From NCBI GenBank assembly GCA_023525915.1, contig CP026657.1, forward strand, positions 1,302,001 through 1,366,000: a DNA stretch of 64,000 bases. Reading direction: 5' to 3'. The translations under genes were made by a program, and so were the position numbers. Positions within the stretch are counted from its first letter, which is position 1. Every line of letters starts with the position of its first letter. Under the pieces are notes generated by a model. The model saw only the letters and a program-made list of their open reading frames with translations. It did not search any database and was not told where the DNA came from. Source of the stretch: Acetispira formosa (nom. nud.) (GTDB lineage Bacteria; Desulfobacterota; Desulfarculia; Adiutricales; Adiutricaceae). Below are positions 1 through 8,413 of the stretch, piece after piece.

Positions 1-222
1 ATTTGCAACACTGAAGAATATGCCAGGCTGTTCGCCGCACTGAGGCATACGGAATGCGATTATTCCAGCGGCATATTTCCGATGGAGGATCTCAACACCA
101 TTGAGTTGATCGGCAAAGGCAAACGATGCGTGACGGTGGAGACTGGCTGGCCGAAGGCGGAAGAGTTTTCGCGGCAGTTTCAGAAAAGCGTGGAAGAATA
201 CATGAAGCAGGAAAACAGATGA
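1..222 (+). CDS. C-terminal fragment of an unrecognised protein
   Basis: An open frame enters from the left edge and stops with TGA at 220-222, giving 73 residues with no stop. It ends in a charged segment (EEFSRQFQKSVEEYMKQENR). The fragment is too short for me to assign a family. A clear terminator hairpin follows 32 bases after the stop, which supports this being the real 3' end of a gene or operon. The next gene is convergent. Confidence 0.55.
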   Translation: MCNTEEYARLFAALRHTECDYSSGIFPMEDLNTIELIGKGKRCVTVETGWPKAEEFSRQFQKSVEEYMKQENR

Positions 223-254
223 ATTGTAGGGGATTGACCTGCTCGATGATTTGT

Positions 255-282
255 GCCGCTCCGTTACCGGAGCGGCTTTTTT
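255..282 (+). terminator. Rho-independent terminator between convergent genes
   Basis: The stem GCCGCTCCG (255-263) pairs with CGGAGCGGC (268-276) across a 4-nt loop and is followed by six T. It serves the partial gene ending at 222. The lytic transglycosylase ends at 289 on the other strand, so the hairpin could act on both transcripts. Confidence 0.85.
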
Positions 283-288
283 CATGGT

Positions 289-3150
289 TTACTTCAGCTT
301 CAGCGTCTGCCCCAGACGCACATTGTCGCCCTTGAGATTGTTCAGCTTCTTCAAGGTCTCCACCGTAGTGTTGTTCTTTGTGGCGATGCTGTAGAGTGTA
401 TCGCCAGCGCTAACCTTGTAAGTAGCCGGAGCACTCGGTTTGGCCGCCGGGGCCGGAGAGCCGGAAACTTTCAGCTTCTGCCCGGCGCGGATATTGGTCC
501 CGGAAACACTGGGGTTCAGGGCTGAAAGCTGCTCTGTAGTCAGATTGTATTTCCTGGCAATGGAATATAGTGTCTCCCCCGAAGCCACAGTATGCGATCC
601 AGTCGCGGCGGCAGGGGCGGCAGCCGGAGCGGCCGTCTGGCCGCCGGTAGTGGCGGCGGCGGAAGCCGCGCGCGGCGCTTCAGCGGCACGGGGCGTTTCC
701 ACCGCGCGCGGCGGAGCGGCGGACGGCGAACCGCTCACCTTGAGCTTCTGGCCGCTGCGGATGCTGGTGCCTTTGATATTGTTGAGGTCGGCCAATTGCT
801 TAACGCTCATATTGTATTTATTGGCAATTGAACTCATGGTTTCACCGGCGGCCACAGTATGGGTGCCAGTCGCGGCGGGGGCGGCAACAGGTTCCGCGCT
901 TCTGGCAGGCGCGGCGGAAGCCACAGGCACAGCCTCCGCGGCCGGGGCTGTTCCGCTCACTTTCAGCTTCTGGCCAACCCGAATATTTGTTCCTTTGATG
1001 CCGTTCAGGTCGGCCAGCTGTCGGGTGCCCATGCCGTATTTTTCGGCTATGGTGCTCAGCGTTTCACCGGCTTTAACGGTGTGGGTGGAAGAAACGGCAG
1101 CTGTCTTGGCAGCCGGAGCGGAAGTTGAAGCGGAGGCGGTCTCGCCGCCGGTCAGTTTCAGTTTCTGGCCGACATGAATGTTGGTGCCTTTGATATTATT
1201 CAGCTCGCTCAACTGCTTAACGCTGATTCCATATTTCCTGGCGATGGTCCCCAGGGTCTCACCTTTGCCCACCGTGTGAACGGCGGCTTTGGAGCCGCCG
1301 CCGGCCTGCGCGGCCTGCCCGCGAACCTTCAGCTTCTGGCCGATATTGATGGTGGCGCCCTTGATATTGTTGATGTCGGCCAGTTCCTTGGCGCTCATGC
1401 CGTATTTCTGGGCCACGCCCATAAGAGTGTCGCCCTTGACCACGGTGTGGGTGCCGGTGGCCGGTGCGGCGGGCGTGCTGGTCTCGACTACCATCAGGGT
1501 GCTGCGTCCGGTTTTGGGCGTGGCGGCGGCAGTCAGCGGCAGGTCGGATTTAATTCTAAGAATCTGCCCCTTATAGACTGTGTTGGACTTCATATTGTTG
1601 CCGCTCTTGATGGTGTCCATCGAGACGCCATAGAGGCGTGAAATGCTGGCCAGAGTGTCACCCGCCTGCACCTTGTGGGTGATGGTCGAAAGGCGCGGAC
1701 TGGAGGACGGGGCCGAAGCGCTCTGCTTCGGCTGGGCGGCGGCGGCTCTCTCCATGGTTGAAGGCGGCGGCACCACCGAAGCTGTTTTCTTCTGCTGGGC
1801 CTTGGCCACCCGGATGGTTTTGCCGGGCGTCAGACGATAGTTCTTATCCAGCTTGTTCATGGCCGCAATATCGGCCCAGCTCTGGCCGGACATCAAGGCA
1901 ATGCCGGTCTTGGTGTCGCCGCTCTTGATGGTGTAGTCAACCAGCTCGCTCCCGGCCATGACCATTTCCGCCGGCGGCAGGTTCAGCCTGGTCCCGGCCC
2001 GGAGGCTGTTGCCGCGCAGCTTGTTGTAATCCTTCAAGGCTTCCGGGGTCAGGCCGTACATGGCGGCCACGGAGTCAAGGTTCTCACCCTTCCGCACCAC
2101 ATGCTGACGGGCGGCGGAGGCTGAGGCCATTTTAGTGGTGCGCCCGCCCTTGTCATAGGCCCGGGCAAAGGTGTCCAGGGTTCCGGCCGGAATGCGCAGA
2201 ACGAAATCGGTCTCATTGGGTGGGGTGGTCATCTTTTTCAGATGGGGATTCAGTTCGTGCAATCTTTCGGTGGTGGTTCCGGCCAGCTTGGCGGCGTCAC
2301 TGAATGATATAGGTGAAGGCACCACCACTTCGTCCCATTGATCGGGCGGCTGAACATCGATTTTCAAACCATAGGCTCCCGGATCTTTGGCGATGAAAGT
2401 GGCGGCCAGGAAGCTGGGCACATAAAGCCGGGTTTCGGCGGCCAGATGCCCACTGACGTCGGACATGTCCCAGAAATTGCTGACGCCGTAATTCTTCATG
2501 CCCCGGAGAATCTTGCCCTCGCCGCTGTTGTAGGCGGCAATGGCCAGAGGCCAGGAGTTGAACATGTCGTGAAGGGTGGTCAGGTAGTCGGCGGCCGCAT
2601 AGGTGGATTTGACCGGGTCCATGCGCTCATCCACATAATCATTGATGGTCAGGCCATAGCGGCGGCCGGTGGCGGCGATGAACTGCCATGGGCCCACGGC
2701 GGCGGCATGAGAAACGGCCGAAGTCTGAAAGCCGCTCTCTATCAGAGCCACATAGACCAGATCCTCCGGCAGCCCCTTTTGCCTGAAAATAGCTTTCATC
2801 ATGGGAATGTACTTGGAGCCCCGGCTCAGGCTGCGGGTCATGAAGCCGCGCGCGTTGTTCAGGAAATAATTGATGTTCAGAAGAACCTGCCGATTCAGCT
2901 CCATCGGCACGCCCTCCTTGCCCTCCTCCACCCCGAGGGCGGCCACCTCCCGGCTGATCATCTGCCGGAGCTGGTCTTCATACTGGGGACCGATGCTGTA
3001 GGAGGTGCCGCCCTCCAGGCGGCTTTCCTTGGCCACGTTGATGGCCTGGCGGCCGATGGTGGATTGTCCCGCACCGGAGCCGCCGCAGCCGGGAATGGCC
3101 AGCATGGCCGCGATGAGAGTGGAAGCGGTAATATGTTTAGCTATGCGCAT
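289..3150 (-). CDS. mltD: MltD-like lytic transglycosylase lipoprotein with nine LysM domains
   Basis: The product is a predicted periplasmic peptidoglycan-cleaving enzyme, about 953 aa. I start at ATG 3150 because AGAGGA lies just upstream and the protein then opens with a lipoprotein signal (lipobox around AIPGC, Cys22). A GH23/SLT domain follows: ALIESGF carries the likely catalytic Glu138, then GPWQFIAATGRRYGL and the AAYNSGEG motif. The rest of the protein is nine LysM modules joined by Ala/Pro/Ser-rich linkers. Each has the pattern HTV..GETL..IA.KY...LN.IKG..I..GQKLKV; the later ones are very similar and look recently duplicated. E. coli MltD has two LysM domains, so nine is high. The family role is septal or wall glycan cleavage; substrate details are inference. 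Confidence 0.93.
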   Translation of the reverse strand: MRIAKHITASTLIAAMLAIPGCGGSGAGQSTIGRQAINVAKESRLEGGTSYSIGPQYEDQLRQMISREVAALGVEEGKEGVPMELNRQVLLNINYFLNNARGFMTRSLSRGSKYIPMMKAIFRQKGLPEDLVYVALIESGFQTSAVSHAAAVGPWQFIAATGRRYGLTINDYVDERMDPVKSTYAAADYLTTLHDMFNSWPLAIAAYNSGEGKILRGMKNYGVSNFWDMSDVSGHLAAETRLYVPSFLAATFIAKDPGAYGLKIDVQPPDQWDEVVVPSPISFSDAAKLAGTTTERLHELNPHLKKMTTPPNETDFVLRIPAGTLDTFARAYDKGGRTTKMASASAARQHVVRKGENLDSVAAMYGLTPEALKDYNKLRGNSLRAGTRLNLPPAEMVMAGSELVDYTIKSGDTKTGIALMSGQSWADIAAMNKLDKNYRLTPGKTIRVAKAQQKKTASVVPPPSTMERAAAAQPKQSASAPSSSPRLSTITHKVQAGDTLASISRLYGVSMDTIKSGNNMKSNTVYKGQILRIKSDLPLTAAATPKTGRSTLMVVETSTPAAPATGTHTVVKGDTLMGVAQKYGMSAKELADINNIKGATINIGQKLKVRGQAAQAGGGSKAAVHTVGKGETLGTIARKYGISVKQLSELNNIKGTNIHVGQKLKLTGGETASASTSAPAAKTAAVSSTHTVKAGETLSTIAEKYGMGTRQLADLNGIKGTNIRVGQKLKVSGTAPAAEAVPVASAAPARSAEPVAAPAATGTHTVAAGETMSSIANKYNMSVKQLADLNNIKGTSIRSGQKLKVSGSPSAAPPRAVETPRAAEAPRAASAAATTGGQTAAPAAAPAAATGSHTVASGETLYSIARKYNLTTEQLSALNPSVSGTNIRAGQKLKVSGSPAPAAKPSAPATYKVSAGDTLYSIATKNNTTVETLKKLNNLKGDNVRLGQTLKLK

Positions 3151-3490
3151 GGTGCTGTCCTCTGGAAAAAATATCTTAAAAGTTATCATTTAACTCTAAT
3201 ATTATTAACAGAAAAATGAATTATCGGCAAGGCCCTCCAGTCATGCGGCCAACGGCCTAAGCACGGAAAGAGAATCATTTTTTCCAAATAGGCACACTTG
3301 TTGCTTTACAGGGGGAATCGGAATGGTTATAATATCGTCAAAGCGGTTTTGAGCGGCGCTTTCGAAAAAAACCGGAGCCCCTTCAATAAAAGACAGGCGG
3401 CCCTTGGATTCGACAATCGTAAGCCCCTTCCGCCGCCTAAGGCGGTTGTCCATTGTCTGCCAGCATCCAAGTCATGGCTGACACTTCCGC

Positions 3491-3763
3491 ATAAGGTTGG
3501 TGCCCTAGTCTTCGAGCCGGAGCGCCAGCGACCAGCGACACGGCAACATAAAGCTGGTGCCCTGGTCTTCGAGACGGAGCGCCAGCGACCAGCGTACACT
3601 GCAACATAAAGCTGGTGCCCTAGACTTCGAGACGGAGCGCCAGCGACCAGCGTACACTGCAACATAAAGCTGGTGCCCTAGACTTCGAGACGGAGCGCCA
3701 GCGACGAGCATACACTGCAACATAAAGCTGGTGTCGAGTCTTCGAGACGGAGCGCCAGCGACT
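3491..3763. repeat. 58-bp tandem repeat, about 4.7 copies
   Basis: Units start at 3491 (57 bp, diverged), 3548, 3606, 3664 and 3722 (partial). The middle three are nearly identical. Each unit carries AGACGGAGCGCCAGCGAC, the opening sequence of dispersed repeat family A, and the last unit runs directly into a full family A copy. The array therefore looks like local amplification of one end of that element. Units are contiguous with no unique spacers, so it is not a CRISPR array. The rest of the gap (3151-3490) holds nothing I can name. Confidence 0.9.
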
Positions 3764-3850
3764 GGTTTTGACGATAAAATAGCAACTCGCGGAGCAAAAA
3801 CCACGCTTTTTGCGTAGCTGCGAGCCCTCATTTGAAGGGAAAAAGCATAC
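3746..3850 (+). repeat. Dispersed repeat family A, copy 1
   Basis: It opens GACGGAGCGCCAGCGACTGG. A central palindromic block follows, in which GCAAAAA is opposed to TTTTTGC, then GCGTAGCTGC and a tail TTTGAAGGGAAAAAGC. The same order of blocks recurs at 20343-20446, twice inverted at 42341-42698, and at 62896-63003. It sits immediately upstream of lptC. Confidence 0.85.
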
Positions 3851-3874
3851 TCTAAAAGGAGCACAAAGCCGCCC

Positions 3875-4420
3875 ATGCAGCGCGCCCGTTTTTGGATCCT
3901 GTGCGCCATGGGCGCATTACTGGTCATCTCAGGAGCCCTGCTTTTTGGCGCCCGTCACTGGGCGGTCAGCGCCAAGGCTCTGAAAAATATCCTTCCGGCC
4001 GATGTCGATATGCGCCTGGACAATCTGGTCCTCAGCGAAGCCGGTGAAGAGGGCCGGACAATGGTCATCAACGCCAGTTCAGCCCATTATTATAAGACCG
4101 ATGATCTTTTCATCCTGAAAGACGTCCGGGCCAAAATAGTTACCGACACCGGTGATTACAAAGTTGAAGCCGAAAGCGGCCGATATGAACAGAGTGAAAA
4201 AAAAATCACCCTGGACGGCAATATCACCGTGATCGACAACCAGAGCGGCGTCCTGACCTCCGACAGTCTCCGTTTCAATTTCGGAGAGGGTAGGCTCATC
4301 AGCGACGGTCCCTTCTGCTACTCGACCCCGAAGCTTGACCTAGACGGAAAATCGTTCGTCTTCCACACCAAAGACAAACGTCTTGAGGTTGAAGGCCGCA
4401 CCTATATGTTATTTAACTGA
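3875..4420 (+). CDS. lptC: LPS export protein LptC
   Basis: A 181-aa protein with one N-terminal membrane anchor (about residues 7-27, WILCAMGALLVISGALLFGA) and a periplasmic LptC/DUF1239-type beta-jellyroll: repeated strand pairs such as FILKDVRAKIVTDTGDYKVEAE and KKITLDGNITVIDNQSG. LptC passes LPS from LptB2FG to LptA at the inner membrane. AAAAGGAG lies about 10 bases before the ATG. The 3' end overlaps the open frame of lptA, and lptB and rpoN follow, which is a standard Gram-negative order. The upstream DNA is repeats, so the promoter is not obvious. Confidence 0.9.
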   Translation: MQRARFWILCAMGALLVISGALLFGARHWAVSAKALKNILPADVDMRLDNLVLSEAGEEGRTMVINASSAHYYKTDDLFILKDVRAKIVTDTGDYKVEAESGRYEQSEKKITLDGNITVIDNQSGVLTSDSLRFNFGEGRLISDGPFCYSTPKLDLDGKSFVFHTKDKRLEVEGRTYMLFN

Positions 4421-4433
4421 TACCGGTGAGACA

Positions 4434-5102
4434 GTGAAAAGCGATCAAACGAACCTTATACCGGCGCACGATCAACCTGCCCTGAACAAGCGGCGGGCAG
4501 TGCGCGTCAGTGTACCGCAAACGAACCATAACTCATCACAGCCGCCCGCCAAATCCGGCGGCCTCAGATATGTTGCCGCCGCCCTGGTCGCGGCCGCCCT
4601 CCTCTGGAGCCAGCCCTCTGAAGCACAGCTGCGCCCCGGCGGGGCAGGCGATTCGCGCGGGCCCATCGCCATTTCGGCCGACACTCTGGAAGCGGACGAC
4701 CCCGGCGGCCTGGTCACGTTCAAAGGCGCGGTGGTGGCCCGACAGGGCCAAATGACCCTGACCTGTGATCTCATGAAAGTTTTTTACAACGCCTCCAGTC
4801 AGGCTCAGGCCGCTGAAGCCGCCTCGGCTGAAAACCGCCAGATTGACCGCGTCGAATGCAACGGCAACGTCAAAATCGTGGAGGGCGAGCGTCTGGCGGT
4901 CGGGCAGAAAGCCGTCTATCTGGCCCAGGCCCTGCCCCGCCGCATCGTTCTGACGGGCGAAGCCAGAATCTGGCAGGGACAGGATTCCCTGACCGGGCAT
5001 CAGGTCACCTATTATCTTGACGACAACCGCAGCCTGGTTGAAGGCGGCGGCCGCCGCGACAGGGTGCGGGCCGTCTATCATCAGGAGGACGGCCAGAAAT
5101 GA
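4434..5102 (+). CDS. lptA: LPS transport periplasmic protein LptA (start uncertain)
   Basis: The OstA/LptA domain ([20 protein letters not shown] through [20 protein letters not shown] to [15 protein letters not shown]) follows a hydrophobic segment [13 protein letters not shown] and SQPSEAQ, a plausible signal peptide. LptA forms the periplasmic bridge for LPS. The start is unclear: ATG 4383 lies inside lptC, GTG 4434 lies just after the lptC stop, and GTG 4500 lies nearer the signal peptide. With either of the first two, a 57-bp repeat (4461-4517) is translated as 19 in-frame residues before the signal peptide. The 3' end overlaps lptB by 4 bases (ATGA), indicating translational coupling. 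Confidence 0.87.
   Translation: MKSDQTNLIPAHDQPALNKRRAVRVSVPQTNHNSSQPPAKSGGLRYVAAALVAAALLWSQPSEAQLRPGGAGDSRGPIAISADTLEADDPGGLVTFKGAVVARQGQMTLTCDLMKVFYNASSQAQAAEAASAENRQIDRVECNGNVKIVEGERLAVGQKAVYLAQALPRRIVLTGEARIWQGQDSLTGHQVTYYLDDNRSLVEGGGRRDRVRAVYHQEDGQK
4461..4517 (+). repeat. 57-bp element (family F), copy 1, in the lptA reading frame
   Basis: It starts CCGGCGCAC and ends AGTGTACCG. CTGCCC is opposed to GGGCAG, with CGCAC and TGCG outside them. It begins on codon position 1 of the lptA frame and contains no stop. Three further copies, also exactly 57 bp, lie at 12048, 50094 and 56627. Confidence 0.8.
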
Positions 5103-5857
5103 CCGGCAGCCCCGCTCTTCAGCCGCAGCCCAGGCCCAGCCGCCTGGCCGGAAGCGGGCTGGTGAAATGCTACGGCCAGCGCAAGGTGGTCGGCGGGGTC
5201 AGTCTGACCCTGGGCGTGGGCGAGATCTGCGGACTTCTGGGCCCCAACGGGGCGGGCAAGACCACCACTTTCTATATGCTGGTGGGCCTGATCAACCCTG
5301 ATGAGGGGTCGGTCCTGATGGACGATCACGACCTGACCGACGCGCCCATGCATCAGCGGGCCAGAATGGGCCTGACCTATCTCCCGCAGGAGCCCTCGGT
5401 CTTCCGCCGCCTGTCGGTGGAGGACAACGTCATGGCCATTCTGGAGACCCTGCCCCTGACCCCGGCCGAACGGCAGGAGAGGCTGACCAACCTGCTTTCA
5501 GACCTGAACCTGAGCCACCTGGCCAAAAACAAGGCACTGTCACTGTCCGGCGGTGAAAGGCGGCGGCTGGAGATCACTCGAGCCTTGGCCCTGACCCCGG
5601 TTTTCCTGCTTTTTGACGAACCTTTCGCCGGCATTGACCCCATCGCCGTGGGCGACATTCAGAATCTCATTCTGCTTCTGCGCAACAAGGGTCTGGGCAT
5701 TCTGATATCCGACCACAATGTCCGCGAGACGCTCAGCGTCTGTGACCGGGCCTACATAATCAATGAAGGGCAGGTGCTCAAAGAGGGTCTGCCCCAGGAA
5801 CTGGCTGACGATGAAACGGTGCGCCGTATTTATCTCGGCCGGGATTTCAGCCTTTAG
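5099..5857 (+). CDS. lptB: LPS export ABC transporter ATP-binding protein LptB
   Basis: A 252-aa ABC ATPase. Walker A is [16 protein letters not shown], the Q-loop region is [18 protein letters not shown], the signature is [11 protein letters not shown] and Walker B is [13 protein letters not shown], followed by the switch region [10 protein letters not shown]. The [10 protein letters not shown] and NVRETL motifs are typical of LptB rather than of other ABC ATPases. It powers LPS extraction with LptF/G, which are not in the window. An N-terminal extension of about 18 residues precedes the domain. The ATG overlaps the lptA stop. Confidence 0.95.
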   Translation: MTGSPALQPQPRPSRLAGSGLVKCYGQRKVVGGVSLTLGVGEICGLLGPNGAGKTTTFYMLVGLINPDEGSVLMDDHDLTDAPMHQRARMGLTYLPQEPSVFRRLSVEDNVMAILETLPLTPAERQERLTNLLSDLNLSHLAKNKALSLSGGERRRLEITRALALTPVFLLFDEPFAGIDPIAVGDIQNLILLLRNKGLGILISDHNVRETLSVCDRAYIINEGQVLKEGLPQELADDETVRRIYLGRDFSL

Positions 5858-5984
5858 GCGGCCATGACGCGCCGCGCCAAACCCGTCCGGCCCATTTGAG
5901 CCGGACACGATGCGGGATTTTTCCCGCAAGCCGCCCGGCAGTTGGTTTTCACCACAACCGCGCGGCCACGGAGTTATAGTAGCT

Positions 5985-7466
5985 ATGGCCTTGGATTTAA
6001 GACTCAGCCAGAAACAGACGCAGGTCATGGTCATGACCCCTCAGCTGCAGCAGGCGATTAAGCTTCTGCAGCTGGGCCAGATGGAACTGGTTGACGAAAT
6101 TAACCAGGAAATGCTGGAAAACCCCATGCTGGAACTGGCTCCGCCCCCTGACAGCGCGGAGGCGGCCTCTAAAGATTCCATGGGCGATCCTGAATATGAC
6201 CAGACCCCGGATTCCGAACGCCGCGAAGGTGATGAGTTCGCTGAATCCGCCGGGTCCAGCGAGGAAAATGTCCGCGAGGAATTTGATTGGGAAAATTATC
6301 TCGGTGAATATTCCAGCGCCCCCTCCACCTCCCTCAATGTCGGCAGCCATGAAAACCCGGAAGAAACTCCCGGCTTTGAAAGCTTCGTAGCCGCCAAAAC
6401 CTCCCTCAGCGAACACCTCAGCTGGCAATGGCGTTTCACGGCCAAAAATGATGAGGATCTGGTTCTTGGTTCGGCCGTCATCGGCAATCTCAATGACGAC
6501 GGCTATCTCATGTCTACCAATGAGGAACTGGCCCAGGAGACCAAATCCACGCCCGAAGAGATGGCCGCCGTAGTAGCCCGCATCCAGGAACTCGATCCTC
6601 CCGGCGTAGCGGCCCGTGATCTGCCGGAGTGCCTCCTGCTCCAGCTTAAAAGGCTCGACCTTGACGATAGTCTGGCCGCGGAAATCTGCCGCAGTCACCT
6701 CAACCTGGTGGAAAAAAAGGATCTGCCCGGCCTTTGCCGCGCCCTGAAAGCCAGCAAGGAAGAAGTGGTGATGGCCATAGACGCCATTCGCGCCCTGGAG
6801 CCGCGTCCGGGCCGGGCATTCAATAATTCCGACAGCATTTACGTCACGCCGGACGTCTACATTTCCAAGATCGGCGATGAATATGTGATCACCCTCAATG
6901 AGGACGGCATGCCCAAGCTGCGTCTAAGCAAAGAGTACCGCCGCATGCTGACCAACAAGGAAGCCCAGGGCGAAACCAAGAAATACCTCAATGAAAAGCT
7001 CAAGGGCGCGGCCTTTCTTATCCGCAGCATCCATCAGCGCCAGCGCACCATTTACCGGGTCACTGAAGCCATTTTCAAAGTTCAGCGAGATTTTCTTGAT
7101 TATGGCGTGGAGCATCTCAGGCCGCTGGTTCTGCGGGACATTGCTGAAGAGCTGGGTTTTCATGAATCGACCATCAGCCGCGTCACGACCAATAAGTATG
7201 TCTACACGCCCCAGGGTCTTTTTGAGTTAAAATACTTCTTTGACAGTCCCATCAACCGTTTTCAGGGTGAGGCCCTGGCTTCAGAGAGCGTCAAAAACCG
7301 CATAAAGCAGATAATCAGCGCCGAAGATCCGCAAAAGCCGCTCAGTGACCAGCGAATAGTAGAAATCCTGCGTGGCTCCAATATTGACATAGCCCGCCGG
7401 ACGGTTGCCAAGTACAGAGAAATGCTGGGCCTGGGCTCTTCCAGCGAACGCCGCCAAATGTACTAA
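5985..7466 (+). CDS. rpoN: RNA polymerase sigma-54 factor
   Basis: The start at ATG 5985 gives MALDLRLSQKQTQVMVMTPQ, the canonical Gln/Leu-rich activator-interacting region I; GGAG lies 11 bases upstream. A variable acidic region (about residues 50-110) follows, then the core-binding domain (SLSEHLSWQWRF, LDPPGVAARDLPECLLLQLKR) and the DNA-binding region. The C-terminal RpoN box reads ARRTVAKYRE. Length is 493 aa, normal for the family. It lies downstream of lptB as in many proteobacteria, but the usual hpf/ptsN genes do not follow: a stop-abutting repeat begins within a few bases of the TAA. Its regulon probably includes genes outside this window. Confidence 0.96.
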   Translation: MALDLRLSQKQTQVMVMTPQLQQAIKLLQLGQMELVDEINQEMLENPMLELAPPPDSAEAASKDSMGDPEYDQTPDSERREGDEFAESAGSSEENVREEFDWENYLGEYSSAPSTSLNVGSHENPEETPGFESFVAAKTSLSEHLSWQWRFTAKNDEDLVLGSAVIGNLNDDGYLMSTNEELAQETKSTPEEMAAVVARIQELDPPGVAARDLPECLLLQLKRLDLDDSLAAEICRSHLNLVEKKDLPGLCRALKASKEEVVMAIDAIRALEPRPGRAFNNSDSIYVTPDVYISKIGDEYVITLNEDGMPKLRLSKEYRRMLTNKEAQGETKKYLNEKLKGAAFLIRSIHQRQRTIYRVTEAIFKVQRDFLDYGVEHLRPLVLRDIAEELGFHESTISRVTTNKYVYTPQGLFELKYFFDSPINRFQGEALASESVKNRIKQIISAEDPQKPLSDQRIVEILRGSNIDIARRTVAKYREMLGLGSSSERRQMY

Positions 7467-7592
7467 CCAGCCAGGGCATAGCCCTGGACCCACGGATGCT
7501 CGCGCATCCTTCGTCTAGGCGGCTCTTTCCCGTAATAGTTTATTTTGGCGGCCATCATCGTATTAAGAGCGGTGCCCCCTTGGGCTAGGGCG
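7467..7592 (+). repeat. Stop-abutting repeat (family B), copy 1
   Basis: Begins 1-4 bases after the rpoN stop with the small hairpin CCAGGGCATAGCCCTGG. Then come GGATGC/GCATCC, CTTCGTCTAGG, TTTCCCGTAAT and the family core GGCGGCCATCATCGTATTAA, followed by GAGCG and GCCCCCTTGG. It is oriented with the gene. The same module order is seen at 13079, 15537 and 19222. Confidence 0.88.
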
Positions 7593-7645
7593 GTCAGTAA
7601 TCGACATGCCTCACCTCAACACCTTCCCGCACCATAGGCCACAAC

Positions 7646-7785
7646 GGAGGGCTCGGGGGTAAAAAATTTTCTGAAGAGAACCATTATTTTGGCGCCACTT
7701 ACTTGGCGGAAGCCCAGTCGTCAAAGCGACTTGTGGTGCTAAAATAATGGCGGGCTGAAGTAATTTTTTCACCCCCGCGCCCCGC
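7646..7785. repeat. Large imperfect palindrome
   Basis: Outer arms GGGGGTAAAAAATTTTCT and its counterpart near 7762-7776 enclose an inner stem CCATTATTTTGGCGCCAC (7681-7698) with GTGGTGCTAAAATAATGG (7733-7750) and a loop of about 34 nt. The outer layout matches the hairpin at 30811-30939, but the loop is different. Confidence 0.75.
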
Positions 7786-7916
7786 CCAAAGCTAACACCG
7801 TCTAAAATGCGATTATTAAAATTGCATGCACAGCAGAATTTGCGGTGTAATTTTTGATATTACGCCCGTTTCTCTAGCCTCGCACTGTCCAGGCCGCTGA
7901 TGTCGAATAGTATTAT

Positions 7917-7955
7917 GCAAAAAAAGCGCTCCACTCCATTGGCGGGGCGCTTTTG
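7917..7955 (-). terminator. Rho-independent terminator for the 8009-8413 gene
   Basis: On the minus strand AAAAGCGCCCC (7954-7944) pairs with GGAGCGCTTTT (7932-7922) and runs into a stretch of T. It lies about 55 bases after the stop of the small minus-strand gene and supports that gene being real. Confidence 0.7.
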
Positions 7956-8008
7956 TATTGCCTGATGTAAAACCGTAAACGCAGCTGCCAGCGGCCGCGC
8001 TCTGATTT

Positions 8009-8413
8009 TCAGGAGAGGTAAAAGCAGGAATCAATGCTGCTTTGCAAGCGGGGTTGAATTTCACAGGATTCGGTCAGCATCCCTTCGCGCCAACTCATGA
8101 AGCCGGAAAAATCATCTTCCGCACCCCTGGGCTGCTCATTAAATGACCAACTGACGCCCCATGAGTGCCGCCTCAAGTTGATCAGAAGCCCTTTGGCCGC
8201 CAGCCTTTCCAGCTCGTCGTAAGTGAGTTCGCCATAGATAATGGGTTCGCCATCTTTCAGGAATTCAGCCACTACATTGCCGAGGCCGGTGTGTTTCACC
8301 AGCCAGTAAAGGCTGTGGGAATAGAAATTGACGACTTCACCGGTCCGAAATCCAAGGCCGTATTTCGGGCAGGGCCCCTGACAAAACTGATCATTAACAA
8401 GTATTGAAGCCAA
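8009..8413 (-). CDS. Hypothetical protein, 134 aa
   Basis: I do not recognise this protein. It reads MASILVNDQFCQGPCPKYGL..., with two cysteines near the N-terminus (FCQGPC), the segment YSHSLYWLVKHTGLGNVVAEF, and an acidic helix YDELERLAAKGLL. There is no signal peptide or membrane segment. The start would be TTG at 8413, supported by TGAGG about 8 bases upstream. A terminator follows the gene. It stands alone between two repeat-rich or AT-rich stretches. Function is unknown; a false ORF is possible but less likely given both flanking signals. Confidence 0.55.
   Translation of the reverse strand: MASILVNDQFCQGPCPKYGLGFRTGEVVNFYSHSLYWLVKHTGLGNVVAEFLKDGEPIIYGELTYDELERLAAKGLLINLRRHSWGVSWSFNEQPRGAEDDFSGFMSWREGMLTESCEIQPRLQSSIDSCFYLS

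Noticed and set aside
440-1177. A 245-codon plus-strand frame across the lytic transglycosylase
   Set aside because: It is the complement of the Ala/Pro-rich LysM linkers; the minus-strand frame has a signal peptide, an SLT domain and nine LysM modules.
3491-3763. CRISPR array
   Set aside because: The 58-bp units are contiguous without unique spacers, and no cas genes are present.
3505-3927. A 140-codon minus-strand protein over the tandem repeat
   Set aside because: Its repetitive translation only mirrors the 58-bp DNA repeat, and it reads into the lptC start from the other strand.
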